Below are positions 22,811 through 32,428 of a stretch of DNA of 35,447 nt, piece by piece. The DNA is taken from positions 1-35,447 of the forward strand of contig CASDQF010000029.1 in NCBI GenBank assembly GCA_949282845.1, given 5' to 3'. Origin of the DNA: an uncultured Alphaproteobacteria bacterium. Lineage in GTDB: Bacteria > Pseudomonadota > Alphaproteobacteria > CAAHEQ01 > UBA3637. A program made the translations under genes and the position numbers. Numbering within the stretch: the first letter of the stretch is position 1; each line of letters begins with the position of its first letter. The notes beneath the pieces are model-generated. The model was not told the origin of the DNA, made no database searches, and saw only the letters and a program-made list of their open reading frames with translations.

Positions 22811-23695
22811 CTATCCTTTCTTTAACAACTCCTTTTGAATAGTCGTAAAGAGCGATAAATTACTTGCGATAACATATTCTCCGCTGGTTAATTCCATAAG
22901 ACCTGTTTTCCCGGAAACTGTTGCTATTGTCCCCCCGGCCTCACGAATAAATAAACTTGCTGCGGCAATATCCCATACGGGTGCTTTTTTAATAATAAAA
23001 GCATCTAATTTCCCTGCGCTGACTTCAGAGAGCTGAAGTGTTGCCGCACCGGAAAAACGAAATCCTGCAATACGACCAGAAAGCTTTTGCAACGCATCTG
23101 TCTGAGCACGTCCAACGGAACCGATAAGGCATTCTGATAAATTTATTCGTCCCGAAACACGAAGACGCTTGCATCCAGACGGCGTCATCAAAAAAGCTCC
23201 CTGTCCTTTTTCAGCATAATACAATTCATTGCTTATAGGATTAAAAACAACTGCAGCAGTAATTGTATCTTGATATTTAAGTGCGACGGAAATTGCAAAA
23301 TACGGAAGAGCATGGATAAAATTTGTTGTCCCATCAATTGGATCAATAATCCAAGTAAAAGGTGAATCATTTTTAGGAGCGATAGGACCTTTTTCCTCAG
23401 AAACGAAACCATAATCCGGTCTATCTTCCGATAACGAGTCGATTAAGATTTGCTCGACCTGAAGATCCGCATTTGAGACAAAATCTCCCGGTCCTTTACG
23501 AGTCACCTGTAACTCACCCAACTCTCCAAAATCACGTATCAAAGAACGACCAGCCTTTTGAACCGCTTTAATCATTACGTTCAAAATAGCTGACAGAGAT
23601 GAAAGACGTTGACGTTCTCTCGTCTCTGCCCGTTCCAATCGTTCTCTGCGACGTTGTATTGGATCAATTTTGCGTTTTTCCGTCGTGAAAGCCAT
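22811..23695 (-). CDS. suhB: Inositol-1-monophosphatase family protein
   Basis: 294 residues. Metal-binding motifs are intact: E100/E101 in VSEEKG, D118/D121 in IIDPIDGTTNF and the second motif VWDIAAASLFIREAGG. The family hydrolyses inositol monophosphate; the bacterial SuhB also assists rRNA transcription. The start overlaps the efp stop (TAATG), so the reading is coupled. This start gives about 34 extra residues rich in Arg and Glu (KIDPIQRRRERLERAETRER) before the usual family start near LSAILNVMIKA. They could form a charged helix, or a later non-ATG start may be used. Confidence 0.9.
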   Translation of the reverse strand: MAFTTEKRKIDPIQRRRERLERAETRERQRLSSLSAILNVMIKAVQKAGRSLIRDFGELGELQVTRKGPGDFVSNADLQVEQILIDSLSEDRPDYGFVSEEKGPIAPKNDSPFTWIIDPIDGTTNFIHALPYFAISVALKYQDTITAAVVFNPISNELYYAEKGQGAFLMTPSGCKRLRVSGRINLSECLIGSVGRAQTDALQKLSGRIAGFRFSGAATLQLSEVSAGKLDAFIIKKAPVWDIAAASLFIREAGGTIATVSGKTGLMELTSGEYVIASNLSLFTTIQKELLKKG

Positions 23696-24258
23696 TATTT
23701 TGCTCTTTCAACATAAGAGTTATCAGCTGTTGCCACAACAATTTTTTCTCCGGCACTGACAAAAGGAGGTATTGTTGTTTTAATACCATTTTCCAATACT
23801 GCCGGTTTATAAGAAGATGTGGCTGTTTGGTTTTTAATAGCTGGTTCTGTCTCCGCAACCGTCAAAATAACATGAGGCGGTAAATTTACAGAAATAGGTT
23901 TTCCTTCAATGAAGTTCACCGTAACAGGCATATTGTCTTGTAAATACAACGCTGAATCACCCATTAAATCTTCAGGAATTTCAAACTGATCATAATTTTC
24001 CGAATTCATAAAAATCAGGTTTTTTCCTTCTTTATACAAATATTGACAATCATGTTCTTCATTCATTAATTTTTCGACTGTATCAGCTGTCCGCCAACGT
24101 TCTTCTGTTTTAATACCATTTGAAACATCACGCATTTCAACTTGAATAAATGCGCCACCTTTACCTGGTTGAATTAAGTTAATTTTTGTAACAAACCATT
24201 GTTTGTTGTTATGTTCAATCACCCAACCTGGGCGAATTTGATTTGCTTGTGCTTTCAT
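23695..24258 (-). CDS. efp: Elongation factor P
   Basis: 187 residues, three-domain EF-P. The KOW-like first domain carries the modified lysine K33 in QPGKGGAFIQVEM. The end AGEKIVVATADNSYVERA is typical. EF-P rescues ribosomes stalled at polyproline. Lysylation at K33 would be done by EpmA, encoded divergently from position 24321. GAGG lies upstream of the ATG. The gene leads the operon efp-suhB-periplasmic protein. Confidence 0.95.
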   Translation of the reverse strand: MKAQANQIRPGWVIEHNNKQWFVTKINLIQPGKGGAFIQVEMRDVSNGIKTEERWRTADTVEKLMNEEHDCQYLYKEGKNLIFMNSENYDQFEIPEDLMGDSALYLQDNMPVTVNFIEGKPISVNLPPHVILTVAETEPAIKNQTATSSYKPAVLENGIKTTIPPFVSAGEKIVVATADNSYVERAK

Positions 24259-24320
24259 TTTATGCTACCTCTATCAATAAATTCGCTTGGAATATAACAT
24301 ATTTTTTAATGAAAGGCAAG

Positions 24321-25385
24321 ATGAAGATGCAAGTTAAGACAGAAAAAAGCTGGTGGAACCCAGAAGAATATCTGCGTAACATGCCTCTGAGAGAGGCTCG
24401 ATTACAAACAATTCGCCAAATTCGTTGTTTTTTTGAAAAACAAGATTTCCTGGAAGTGGATACACCTGCTCTACAAGTTTCCCCGGGGCTAGAAGTTCAT
24501 TTAAAGGCCTTCAAAACGGAATTAGATGAACCTTTCGAGCAAGGGAAGCAAATACGTTACCTACACACCTCTCCGGAATTCACAATGAAGAAATTACTCA
24601 CTGCCGGATTACAGCGCATTTTTCAAATAGCTCATGTTTATCGAAACGAAGAACGTGGGAAAACTCATCATCCAGAGTTTACAATGCTGGAATGGTATCG
24701 CGCCGGCTCGACCTATGAAGCGATGATGCAAGATACTGAGAATTTAGTTAAAGAGTGTGCAAAAGCTCTTAATGTTTCAACGCTTAGCTTTAATGGTCGA
24801 ACATCAAATCCTTTCTCTGCTTGGAAAAGATTAACAGTTCAAGAAGCCTTCTTACAATATACTGGCATTGACATCTTAGCCACCCTTCCTGAAAAAGCCT
24901 CTATGGAACCGAACCCAGAACTTTTACGAAAAGAAGCCCAAAAAAATGATATTATAACCTCTGAAACTGATCGTTGGGAAGATATTTTCTTTCGTATTAT
25001 GTTAGAAAAAATTGAACCCCATTTAGGAGATGAAGTGCCTGTGATTTTATATGAATATCCGACTTGTCTTGGGGCTTTGGCTCGAAAAAAGCCAACAGAT
25101 GAACGAGTTGTCGAACGCTTTGAAGCTTACGTCTGTGGCGTAGAATTATGCAATGCTTTTTCCGAATTAACGGATCCAGTTGAACAGGAAATCCGATTTA
25201 ACTATGACATGTCCATGAAAGAAAAATTATATGGTGAACGCTATCCGATAGATAGAGATTTCTTATCAGCCCTTAGATATGGCATGCCGGAAGCAGCGGG
25301 GAATGCTGTCGGCGTTGATCGACTTGTCATGTTGTTAACCGGAGCAAGCAAAATCGAAGATGTTTTATGGGCTCCGGTTCAATAA
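24321..25385 (+). CDS. epmA: EF-P beta-lysylation ligase EpmA
   Basis: About 354 residues, a class II lysyl-tRNA-synthetase-like protein without the N-terminal anticodon-binding domain. Motif 2 reads VYRNEERGKTHHPEFTMLEW and motif 3 GNAVGVDRLVMLLTG. EpmA activates lysine and attaches it to EF-P. Divergent pairing with efp supports this. Three close ATG codons (24309, 24321, 24327) are possible; AAAGG at 24312-24316 fits 24321 best. A typical EpmA starts near this point. EpmB, which converts alpha- to beta-lysine, is not seen here. Confidence 0.9.
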   Translation: MKMQVKTEKSWWNPEEYLRNMPLREARLQTIRQIRCFFEKQDFLEVDTPALQVSPGLEVHLKAFKTELDEPFEQGKQIRYLHTSPEFTMKKLLTAGLQRIFQIAHVYRNEERGKTHHPEFTMLEWYRAGSTYEAMMQDTENLVKECAKALNVSTLSFNGRTSNPFSAWKRLTVQEAFLQYTGIDILATLPEKASMEPNPELLRKEAQKNDIITSETDRWEDIFFRIMLEKIEPHLGDEVPVILYEYPTCLGALARKKPTDERVVERFEAYVCGVELCNAFSELTDPVEQEIRFNYDMSMKEKLYGERYPIDRDFLSALRYGMPEAAGNAVGVDRLVMLLTGASKIEDVLWAPVQ

Positions 25386-25398
25386 ACTCTGGTCAAAT

Positions 25399-27990
25399 TT
25401 ATGCCAAAGCGCCATGACAGTGTTTAAACTTTTTACCACTCCCGCAAGGACATAAATCATTGCGACCAATTTTTGATAAATCGACTTCTTTGCCTTCCGG
25501 TGTTTTCAAAGGTTCAGGCGGTGCTATTGTCAGCTGAGCATGAGACAATACAACAGTCACCTGCTCTCTGACACGTCCCAACATCGTGTCAAACAGAATA
25601 AATGCTTCACGTTTATACTCGTTCAACGGATCTCGCTGTCCATATGCTCGCCAACCAATAGCCTTTTTTAAAAAGTCTAAAGATTGTAAATGCTCTTTCC
25701 ACATCTGATCTAAGGTTTGAAGCAATATACTCTTTTCTAAATTGCGAACTAACTGAAGATCAAAATCCTTATGCTTTTTCTCAGAAATTTCATCTGAAAC
25801 CTGAGCTGCGCGTTCTGCAACTGCCTCACTTGACAAGCCATCTTTAACCCACTCTTGTACTGGCAAATCAACGGCCAACAAACGACGGAATTCTTGACGC
25901 AATCCATCTAAATCCCACTCATCCGGATGTTGTTTTGGCGGCATATAAACATCCATTGTTTGAGCAATCATCTCATTTCGCATTTCTTTACAAGTAGCCG
26001 ACACATCAGAAGCCTGCATCAATTCGCGACGTTGCTCGTAAATCACATGACGTTGATCATTCATAACATCATCATATTTTAACAGGTTTTTACGCGCATC
26101 AAAATGCATTTGCTCGACTTTTTCTTGCGCTTTTTGAATCGCTTTAGAAATCCAAGGATGAGAAATAACTTCTCCTTCCGGGATACGGAATGTCCTTAAA
26201 ATTCCCTTTAATCTTTCCGAACCAAATATACGCATCAAATCATCTTCCAAAGACACATAAAATTTAGAACGACCTGGATCTCCTTGTCGACCAGAACGTC
26301 CACGCAACTGATTATCAATTCGACGATTTTCATGTCGTTCGGTTCCGATGACATAAAGTCCACCCGCTTCTATGGCTGTTTTTTGTCCTTCTTCAATTTC
26401 GGTTTTTACTCGTTCAATAATCTGTTGCCGCTCTTTTTCATCTTCAACATCTTTAAGTTCTTCTCGAAGGCGCATCTCCAAGTTTCCTCCGAGCTTAATA
26501 TCTGTTCCTCGACCAGCCATATTTGTTGCAATCGTCACTGCTCCCGGAGCGCCGGCTTGAGCTACAATAAGAGCCTCACGTTCGTGATTCTTAGCATTTA
26601 AAACTTCAAATCGAATATTCGTTTTCTTTTGAAGTAAATCTGCTAAAACTTCTGATTTTTCGATTGAAGTTGTCCCGACTAATATCGGCTGCTTCTTTGC
26701 ATGTGCGGCTTCAATTTCTTTTACAATAGCATTTAATTTTTCTTTTTCAGTCGCATAAATCTCATCTTGACAATCTTCTCGAGCCACTGGTTGATTTGTT
26801 GGGATTTCTATAACTTGCAAACCATATGTGCTATCAAACTCACCCGATTCCGTCATCGCCGTCCCAGTCATACCAGACAATTTCGGATACATACGGAAAT
26901 AATTTTGGAATGTAATAGAAGCTAAAGTTTGATTTTCCGGTTGTATTGTCACATTCTCCTTAGCCTCCAACGCTTGATGCAATCCATCCGAATAACGACG
27001 CCCTGCCATCATACGACCGGTAAATTCATCAATAATCACAACCTTGTCATCCCGAACGATATAATCCACATCGCGTGTAAACATTTTATGAGCTCGCAAC
27101 GCTTGCTCTACATAATGCACCAAAGAAGCATTTTCTAAATCATACAAACTGCCCGTTGGCATCAACCCGGCATCCCGCAACCAAGCTTCGACTGCGTCAT
27201 TTCCTGCCTCTGTTAAAGCAATTTGACGATTCTTCTCATCTTTTTCATAATGCTCCGGCTTTAAATTATACATTATTTTATCGACAGCTTTATATTTCTC
27301 GGAAGAATCCTCTGCTGGGCCGGAAATAATCAAAGGCGTCCGAGCCTCATCAATTAAAATGCTATCGACCTCATCCACAATTGCAAAAGAAAAAGGACGC
27401 TGCACCATATCTTCTATCCGATAACGCATATTATCCCGAAGATAGTCAAACCCAAATTCATTATTCGTTCCATAAGTGACATCTGCTGCATAAGCTGCTT
27501 TTCGTCCTTCTGTATCTAAATCATGATAAACACAGCCAACTGTCAAGCCCAAAAAGCGATAAATTTGTCCCATCCATTCCGCATCTCGACGAGCCAAATA
27601 ATCATTGACCGTCACGACATGAACACCTTTACCATTAAGTGCATTCAAGTAAACAGCCAAAGTCGCAACCAAAGTTTTACCTTCTCCGGTTTTCATTTCA
27701 GCTATCTGACCACGATGCAGGACTATACCACCGATCAACTGAACATCAAAATGGCGTTGTCCTAAAGTTCTTTTAGCTGCCTCACGCACCGTCGCAAAAG
27801 CTTCAACTAATAAGTCATCCAAGGTTTCGCCTTTACTTAAGCGCTCCTTAAACCAAGCTGTCCGCGCTTTGAGTTCTTCATCTGAGAGTTGTGATAATTC
27901 TGGCTCTAACGCATTGATTTGTTCAACTGTTTTTTGTAGCTTTTTAATGTATCTTTGGTTGGCTGTACCAAGCAGTTTTTTGAGTAACAC
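25399..27990 (-). CDS. secA: Protein translocase ATPase SecA
   Basis: 863 residues, full length. Walker A is MKTGEGKT, the DEAD-type Walker B region is [17 protein letters not shown], and helicase motif VI lies near [13 protein letters not shown]. The C-terminal zinc motif [13 protein letters not shown] (binding SecB and phospholipids) is complete. SecA drives export through SecYEG. It begins with GTG at 27990, with GAAAGG 9 bases upstream. The gene is monocistronic; upstream sequence contains a promoter-like site with a dyad. Confidence 0.97.
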   Translation of the reverse strand: MLLKKLLGTANQRYIKKLQKTVEQINALEPELSQLSDEELKARTAWFKERLSKGETLDDLLVEAFATVREAAKRTLGQRHFDVQLIGGIVLHRGQIAEMKTGEGKTLVATLAVYLNALNGKGVHVVTVNDYLARRDAEWMGQIYRFLGLTVGCVYHDLDTEGRKAAYAADVTYGTNNEFGFDYLRDNMRYRIEDMVQRPFSFAIVDEVDSILIDEARTPLIISGPAEDSSEKYKAVDKIMYNLKPEHYEKDEKNRQIALTEAGNDAVEAWLRDAGLMPTGSLYDLENASLVHYVEQALRAHKMFTRDVDYIVRDDKVVIIDEFTGRMMAGRRYSDGLHQALEAKENVTIQPENQTLASITFQNYFRMYPKLSGMTGTAMTESGEFDSTYGLQVIEIPTNQPVAREDCQDEIYATEKEKLNAIVKEIEAAHAKKQPILVGTTSIEKSEVLADLLQKKTNIRFEVLNAKNHEREALIVAQAGAPGAVTIATNMAGRGTDIKLGGNLEMRLREELKDVEDEKERQQIIERVKTEIEEGQKTAIEAGGLYVIGTERHENRRIDNQLRGRSGRQGDPGRSKFYVSLEDDLMRIFGSERLKGILRTFRIPEGEVISHPWISKAIQKAQEKVEQMHFDARKNLLKYDDVMNDQRHVIYEQRRELMQASDVSATCKEMRNEMIAQTMDVYMPPKQHPDEWDLDGLRQEFRRLLAVDLPVQEWVKDGLSSEAVAERAAQVSDEISEKKHKDFDLQLVRNLEKSILLQTLDQMWKEHLQSLDFLKKAIGWRAYGQRDPLNEYKREAFILFDTMLGRVREQVTVVLSHAQLTIAPPEPLKTPEGKEVDLSKIGRNDLCPCGSGKKFKHCHGALA

Positions 27991-28026
27991 TTTAATTAAC
28001 CTTTCTCTATAAAATATTATTCTTTA

Positions 28027-28055
28027 GAGATAGAAGTTTTATCTCCAAAAGTCAA
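28027..28055 (-). promoter_or_regulatory. Possible secA promoter with dyad
   Basis: Minus strand TTGACT (28055-28050), a 17-base spacer, TATCTC (28032-28027). An inverted repeat GAGATA (28027-28032) / TATCTC (28040-28045) overlaps the -10 and spacer and could be an operator. Confidence 0.4.
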
Positions 28056-28113
28056 GAAAAGACCTCAAAAAAAGAAAAATTAAATGAATACGCTCTTATT
28101 TTTACACGCTGAC

Positions 28114-28569
28114 TTATAAAAAAGGGAAGAGTCTTTTCAACAAAGGAAGCTTACGACCAGAAACAATATCATACTTTTCTGGCATAAGCACTTTTACATT
28201 CACTAATAAGTCTTCATAAGAATTCGTTGAATGCATCAAATTAAAAGGTGTCATTTGAGGGTTACCTTCGACATATTGAGCACGCAACTCCTTTTTTATC
28301 CGCGTCGTTTGATTAATGGCATTTTCTCCATAAAGCAAATAAACATCCGTCGGATGTGATAAATAAGTATAAATAAAAATACGTTGCCATGCTTCCGGCA
28401 TTTTGTTCAAAGCTGGTAGATATGTTCGCATCATTGATTCCGTTAACCACATCCGTTTATGATACTTGACCTTTAAAGCTGATTTTTTACATGTATTTAA
28501 AATCAGCTTTTTAAAACCACCCCGATAAACATCAGGCTTCAGAGAAATCAAACTATATTCTTTAGACAT
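28114..28569 (-). CDS. Nucleoside-diphosphate-kinase-like protein
   Basis: 151 residues, close to the NDK length. YSLISLKPDVYRGGF matches the NDK opening with the conserved Lys and Asp (K11, D13). VYLLYGENAINQTTRIKKEL matches the GENAI region, and NLMHSTNSYED carries His113 at the place of the catalytic histidine (usual N.VHGSDS). The rest, including the Kpn loop and GATNP, is strongly diverged, and the end is basic with LLKRLFPFL. It may have altered specificity or be a pseudoenzyme. Its ATG overlaps the stop of the pilin-Hint gene (TAATG), so the two are translationally coupled. Confidence 0.7.
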   Translation of the reverse strand: MSKEYSLISLKPDVYRGGFKKLILNTCKKSALKVKYHKRMWLTESMMRTYLPALNKMPEAWQRIFIYTYLSHPTDVYLLYGENAINQTTRIKKELRAQYVEGNPQMTPFNLMHSTNSYEDLLVNVKVLMPEKYDIVSGRKLPLLKRLFPFL

Positions 28570-30656
28570 TAAGCAACTCTTTTCTTTAACAGAGAACGTT
28601 TATCCAAAGACAATAATCGTAAAGCATAATCTTGAACAGATAAATCACCATGAAAATCCGCATGATCATGATTGATATCTGCCGGTTGTTCTAACAAGCG
28701 CAAACCATCTATCCATTCTTTAGATAACAAAGGAAAATCACGATAAGATAAAATAGGTTCATGATTTTTAACAAATCTCATATCTTTAATTGTATACATA
28801 TTGTTTAACCGACAAGATGTTAAGATCCCATTTGTAAAACAATTTAAATGCTTACTTGTTATCACATTATAGTATTTTACTTTTTCTCGAATGATTTCTT
28901 TACGAACAAGTTTAACTTCCTTTCCGAAGATGTTAAAAGTTGTTGTTCCCAACGGTGTATCTTCCGTCATCGGATAAGTAAAAGCACTGGCTTCTTTATT
29001 AAAAATACGATGCTGATTGATTGTCTTAAGCTCTGAACCATCATCGAAACAAAGCAAATTATAAGCATCAGCTTCTTGTTCCATTTTGATCCACAAAGGA
29101 TAGGCTTCTGCGAAACAACCCTTATCAAAATCCCAGACTTTTAACAAATCCGCATAATCAATCTCTTCTATACTTTTCAAACTTCCGTCTGCCAGAGCCA
29201 CCTGTGTTCCAGCCGCGCAACACCACCAGCAACCTTCTTTGCCAATTGTACCAGAAGGAATAGAATCTAAATTATCAAATGTAAAACGGCACTTTCCTTC
29301 AGCGGTACACCTACCGAGCTTACCTTTCCAGCTATTGCAGAAATCTCCTTCTTGAGAACAATCACTATAAAATGCCCCACTATCACACCAACAAGATCCG
29401 TTTTCACAAGTATAACCCGTTGTTTCTGACTTACCTTGATCACCAGGTCCAGGAGGAACCGTACATCCTGACAAGCAAGCCTTTGTACACGTACCATAGG
29501 TTGTTCCACAAAATTCATCTAAACATACACAAGTTCCGCTTGAAGAACTCGCCACATCACATCCACTGATAACACAAGGAGAACATGTCCCTGAACCATT
29601 ACACAATCCAGTATCATTGTCACACGGTGTCGTTGTAGAAGCATATGTATAAACAGCTGTTCCGTTTTGATTGGTGCAAGCGGTCACACATTCAGTCGGA
29701 ACAAAATTATAACAAGGATTGACAATACATTGCCCGTTACTGCCACAAACTTCATTTGCCGCACATGTCACTTTCTCTGTCACGATACATCCATTACTGT
29801 CTGTTGTTTCAGAAAGACAGCTTGTTGATGTCGGCGGAGGACAAGCTTCACATTGTCCATCACTTCCACATACAGGCTTTGTCCCAGAACAGGAAATTTT
29901 TTCCTTATCAGGACACCCATTTATATATGTCGGTGTTAAACATGTCGTTCCTGTCGGCGGAATACAATCACATCCATTTAAAGACGAATTGACTGTCTGA
30001 TTATCCGCACACGGATGTGCTCCGGTTGAAGAACAATAACAATTAGGTGTATCTCGGCACAATCCATTAATAATTGCTTCCTCTTGCATACAACCATCCG
30101 ATCCCATTACCAATCGCGTACAATCTCCCGCAGAAACATCCGGACAAGTCGGTTCTCCCGGATCTGGTTCTGGGTCAGGATCTGGCGTCGGAGTAAAAGA
30201 AGAATTTAGCCATTTATCATAAGCAAAAGAAAAAACTAAGTTTTGCTCTCCTTCCAAACATGTCTCACTTCCATCCGTTAAAGTCACTGTTTTTAGTGGA
30301 TAAGAAACATCTTTCATCAATTGAAGACAAACTTTTTCAGGAATATCCTGAACAGTTACATCAATACTACCTTTTTTTTGCTCTACACTGAATGTCTTTC
30401 CCGATTGAGGTTTAAAACTGGAGGGAATCGTTTCTGACTTTGTATCCAATAGCAAAAGCGACAATAGTTTTGCATCTTCTAAAACAGCATTGGCTCGTTG
30501 TTTATTCATAACCGTCGAATACCCCACCAATCCTCCGACAGTCACGACTCCTGTAATTGACAAAACACCTATCATCTCTAACATTGTTCGACCAGATACA
30601 CCGGCATACAGCTCTTGCTTGGTTAAATGGCGAATAGTAAACTTTTCTTCTGACAT
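28569..30656 (-). CDS. Pilin-like N-terminus / Cys-rich / Hint domain fusion
   Basis: 695 residues. A prepilin-like segment at 21-50 (SGRTMLEMIGVLSITG and so on) has a possible cleavage after G22 with Glu27 at +5, followed by a helical stalk to about 150. A Pro/Asp linker (156-169) leads to a Cys-rich region (171-460) with CGSxGQC modules. From C479/C480 a Hint domain (hedgehog/intein type) follows: CCAAGTQVALADGSLKSIEE, a His at 549 in TINQHRIF, and FTNGILTS near 607-614. The usual C-terminal His-Asn of a splicing intein is not seen (CRLNN instead), so N-terminal cleavage rather than splicing is more likely. A 75-residue tail with HDHADFHG follows. AAGGGGG precedes the ATG, 9 bases after flhG. 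Confidence 0.8.
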   Translation of the reverse strand: MSEEKFTIRHLTKQELYAGVSGRTMLEMIGVLSITGVVTVGGLVGYSTVMNKQRANAVLEDAKLLSLLLLDTKSETIPSSFKPQSGKTFSVEQKKGSIDVTVQDIPEKVCLQLMKDVSYPLKTVTLTDGSETCLEGEQNLVFSFAYDKWLNSSFTPTPDPDPEPDPGEPTCPDVSAGDCTRLVMGSDGCMQEEAIINGLCRDTPNCYCSSTGAHPCADNQTVNSSLNGCDCIPPTGTTCLTPTYINGCPDKEKISCSGTKPVCGSDGQCEACPPPTSTSCLSETTDSNGCIVTEKVTCAANEVCGSNGQCIVNPCYNFVPTECVTACTNQNGTAVYTYASTTTPCDNDTGLCNGSGTCSPCVISGCDVASSSSGTCVCLDEFCGTTYGTCTKACLSGCTVPPGPGDQGKSETTGYTCENGSCWCDSGAFYSDCSQEGDFCNSWKGKLGRCTAEGKCRFTFDNLDSIPSGTIGKEGCWWCCAAGTQVALADGSLKSIEEIDYADLLKVWDFDKGCFAEAYPLWIKMEQEADAYNLLCFDDGSELKTINQHRIFNKEASAFTYPMTEDTPLGTTTFNIFGKEVKLVRKEIIREKVKYYNVITSKHLNCFTNGILTSCRLNNMYTIKDMRFVKNHEPILSYRDFPLLSKEWIDGLRLLEQPADINHDHADFHGDLSVQDYALRLLSLDKRSLLKKRVA

Positions 30657-30665
30657 AATTCCCCC

Positions 30666-31469
30666 TTATTTTAATTTTTCAGCTATTTTTAGAGCATCGA
30701 CAGAAGCACTGGCATTAGGATAGCTTGATAAAATAGATGATTGAGAACGAATGGCGTCCCTGACATGAGCATCTCTGCGGATAATTCCGGCCAAATCCGG
30801 TGAAATTTTTAAAAATCCCTGACAGGCTTTTAAAAGTGTCGCATAAGTCCGCTCACCTTCTCGCAGATTATTAACGGCATTCACAACAATGCGAATATCT
30901 ACATTTGGATTTTCCGTCGAAATAATTTTAATAAAAGCATAAGCGTCTGTTAAAGAAGTCGGTTCATCTGAACAAACGACTAAAAGCGTTCCTGCATTTT
31001 GAGCAAACAATCTGACAGCTTTTTCAACTCCGGCACCTAAATCAATAACAACCTTATCATACTGTGAGGCTAATAACTGTAAATCATCAAAAATCATTTG
31101 CAGCCGTGAAAGAGGAATATTAGCAAGACTTCCGGAACCTGAACGCCCTGCGATTACATCAAATCCTAATTCTGATTTCATAACCGCTTGCGTTAATGGC
31201 ACTCGCCCCGTAATAACAGAACCTAAGTCATATTCCGCGACAAGTCCCAACTGAATATCTACATTTGCAAGACCTAAATCACCATCGAATAAAAGCGTTT
31301 TATCCCCTGCTTTGGCTAAAGCATGTGCTAATGTAATTGATAACCATGTCTTTCCAACACCTCCTTTTCCGGAAGCAACCGCAATCATGTTGCGCCCTTT
31401 AATAGCTCCTGCAGGACGCGGTGCCATTTGCAGAGTTTCCGGTAAAGTCAAAATGCGTGAAATATTCAT
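30666..31469 (-). CDS. flhG: Flagellum number regulator FlhG (MinD-like ATPase)
   Basis: 267 residues, MinD/ParA-type ATPase. Deviant Walker A GKGGVGKT is at 34-41, and LLFDGDLGLANVDIQLG and VIDLGAGV are the switch motifs. FlhG works with FlhF to control number and place of flagella. The ATG at 31469 has GAGGGG upstream and overlaps the flhF stop by 4 bases (31466-31469). The N-terminal Gln-containing helix (ETLQMA) resembles the FlhF-activating part of FlhG. It lies in the flagellar operon and is followed 9 bases later by the pilin-Hint gene. Confidence 0.9.
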   Translation of the reverse strand: MNISRILTLPETLQMAPRPAGAIKGRNMIAVASGKGGVGKTWLSITLAHALAKAGDKTLLFDGDLGLANVDIQLGLVAEYDLGSVITGRVPLTQAVMKSELGFDVIAGRSGSGSLANIPLSRLQMIFDDLQLLASQYDKVVIDLGAGVEKAVRLFAQNAGTLLVVCSDEPTSLTDAYAFIKIISTENPNVDIRIVVNAVNNLREGERTYATLLKACQGFLKISPDLAGIIRRDAHVRDAIRSQSSILSSYPNASASVDALKIAEKLK

Positions 31470-32422
31470 GATAACCCCTCTTCCTTCAATAAAATCAATT
31501 CCGCCAAAGCCTTTGGTGTTAAAGGACACAAACCTTCAGAAACATGAGGACTAATGCCAACATCTGACAAACTCAGTCCGTTATTTTGAGCAGCAAATAA
31601 TAAACTGCCAATCCGACGAGACAAATCTAACCTAGTTGCCAAAATGCGTTTACAACCAAGCATTAAAAAGGCTTCTGCAATCTCTGCCGTTTCAAAAGCA
31701 TCTCCACCGGCAGAAAGAACCAAAATCGGCTCTAAGCCATCTATATCTTTTTTCAACTCCTCTAAAAAAGACATATCTGCCCTTAAAAAAGGATTAACGC
31801 CCGGTGTATCTATGATAACTAAATCATTACTTTGACGCAAACTTTCTACGGCTGCTTTTAAAAAAGTCGGTTTACGAATTTTAACTAAATCCAGCTCTAA
31901 AATCTTAGTAAAAGCTTCTAATTGTTCTATGGCCCCTGCTCTTTTCATATCCGTCGTCATAACACCGACTTTTTTTCCCGCCATTTTTGCTTTAACAGCC
32001 ATCTTGGCAACAGCTATTGTTTTTCCGCATCCGGAAGGACCCGTCAACATAAATGCTCGACGCGAGCTGGTTGCAGGCAATGGCATAAAATGGAATGTTC
32101 GCTCTAGCGCATATATCAATAATTCTTTTACCTCTCGTCCCGGAGCTTGTTCAGCGTTTACCAACAATCGGTCAATTAAAATATCCGGAACTCGGTGTTC
32201 TGTCAGAGCTTTTCGAATAATTTGTAAAACTTGCTCTTCTTTCGGACCAAAAAGAGCTTCTTCTATTTCTGCTTCTGAAACTTTTTCCGGGGCTCCGACT
32301 GTCACACGAACGCCATCAGAAACATGCTGATTAGACAATATCAAAGCATCTGAACCAAAATCTCTTCGAATGGCGTCCATTGCTTCAGCAAGACAAGAGG
32401 CTGCATAAGTCTTGATTTTCAT
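31466..32422 (-). CDS. flhF: Flagellar SRP-like GTPase FlhF
   Basis: 318 residues. A short B-like N-terminal region (MKIKTYAASCLAEAMDAIRR...) is followed by N and G domains. Walker A GPSGCGKT is at 128-135, TTDMKRAGAIEQL is the SRP-GTPase motif and VIIDTPG the G3-like motif. FlhF places the flagellum at the cell pole. It lies 6 bases after motA and overlaps flhG by 4 bases. Confidence 0.9.
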   Translation of the reverse strand: MKIKTYAASCLAEAMDAIRRDFGSDALILSNQHVSDGVRVTVGAPEKVSEAEIEEALFGPKEEQVLQIIRKALTEHRVPDILIDRLLVNAEQAPGREVKELLIYALERTFHFMPLPATSSRRAFMLTGPSGCGKTIAVAKMAVKAKMAGKKVGVMTTDMKRAGAIEQLEAFTKILELDLVKIRKPTFLKAAVESLRQSNDLVIIDTPGVNPFLRADMSFLEELKKDIDGLEPILVLSAGGDAFETAEIAEAFLMLGCKRILATRLDLSRRIGSLLFAAQNNGLSLSDVGISPHVSEGLCPLTPKALAELILLKEEGLS

Positions 32423-32428
32423 CCCTTT

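Noticed and set aside
25399-27990. Plus-strand frames within secA (for example 26284-26601)
   Set aside because: These are shadows of the intact 863-codon secA gene.
29267-30000. Other-frame open stretches inside the pilin-Hint gene
   Set aside because: Cys-rich repeats on one strand produce open frames on the others; none has a ribosome site or domain.
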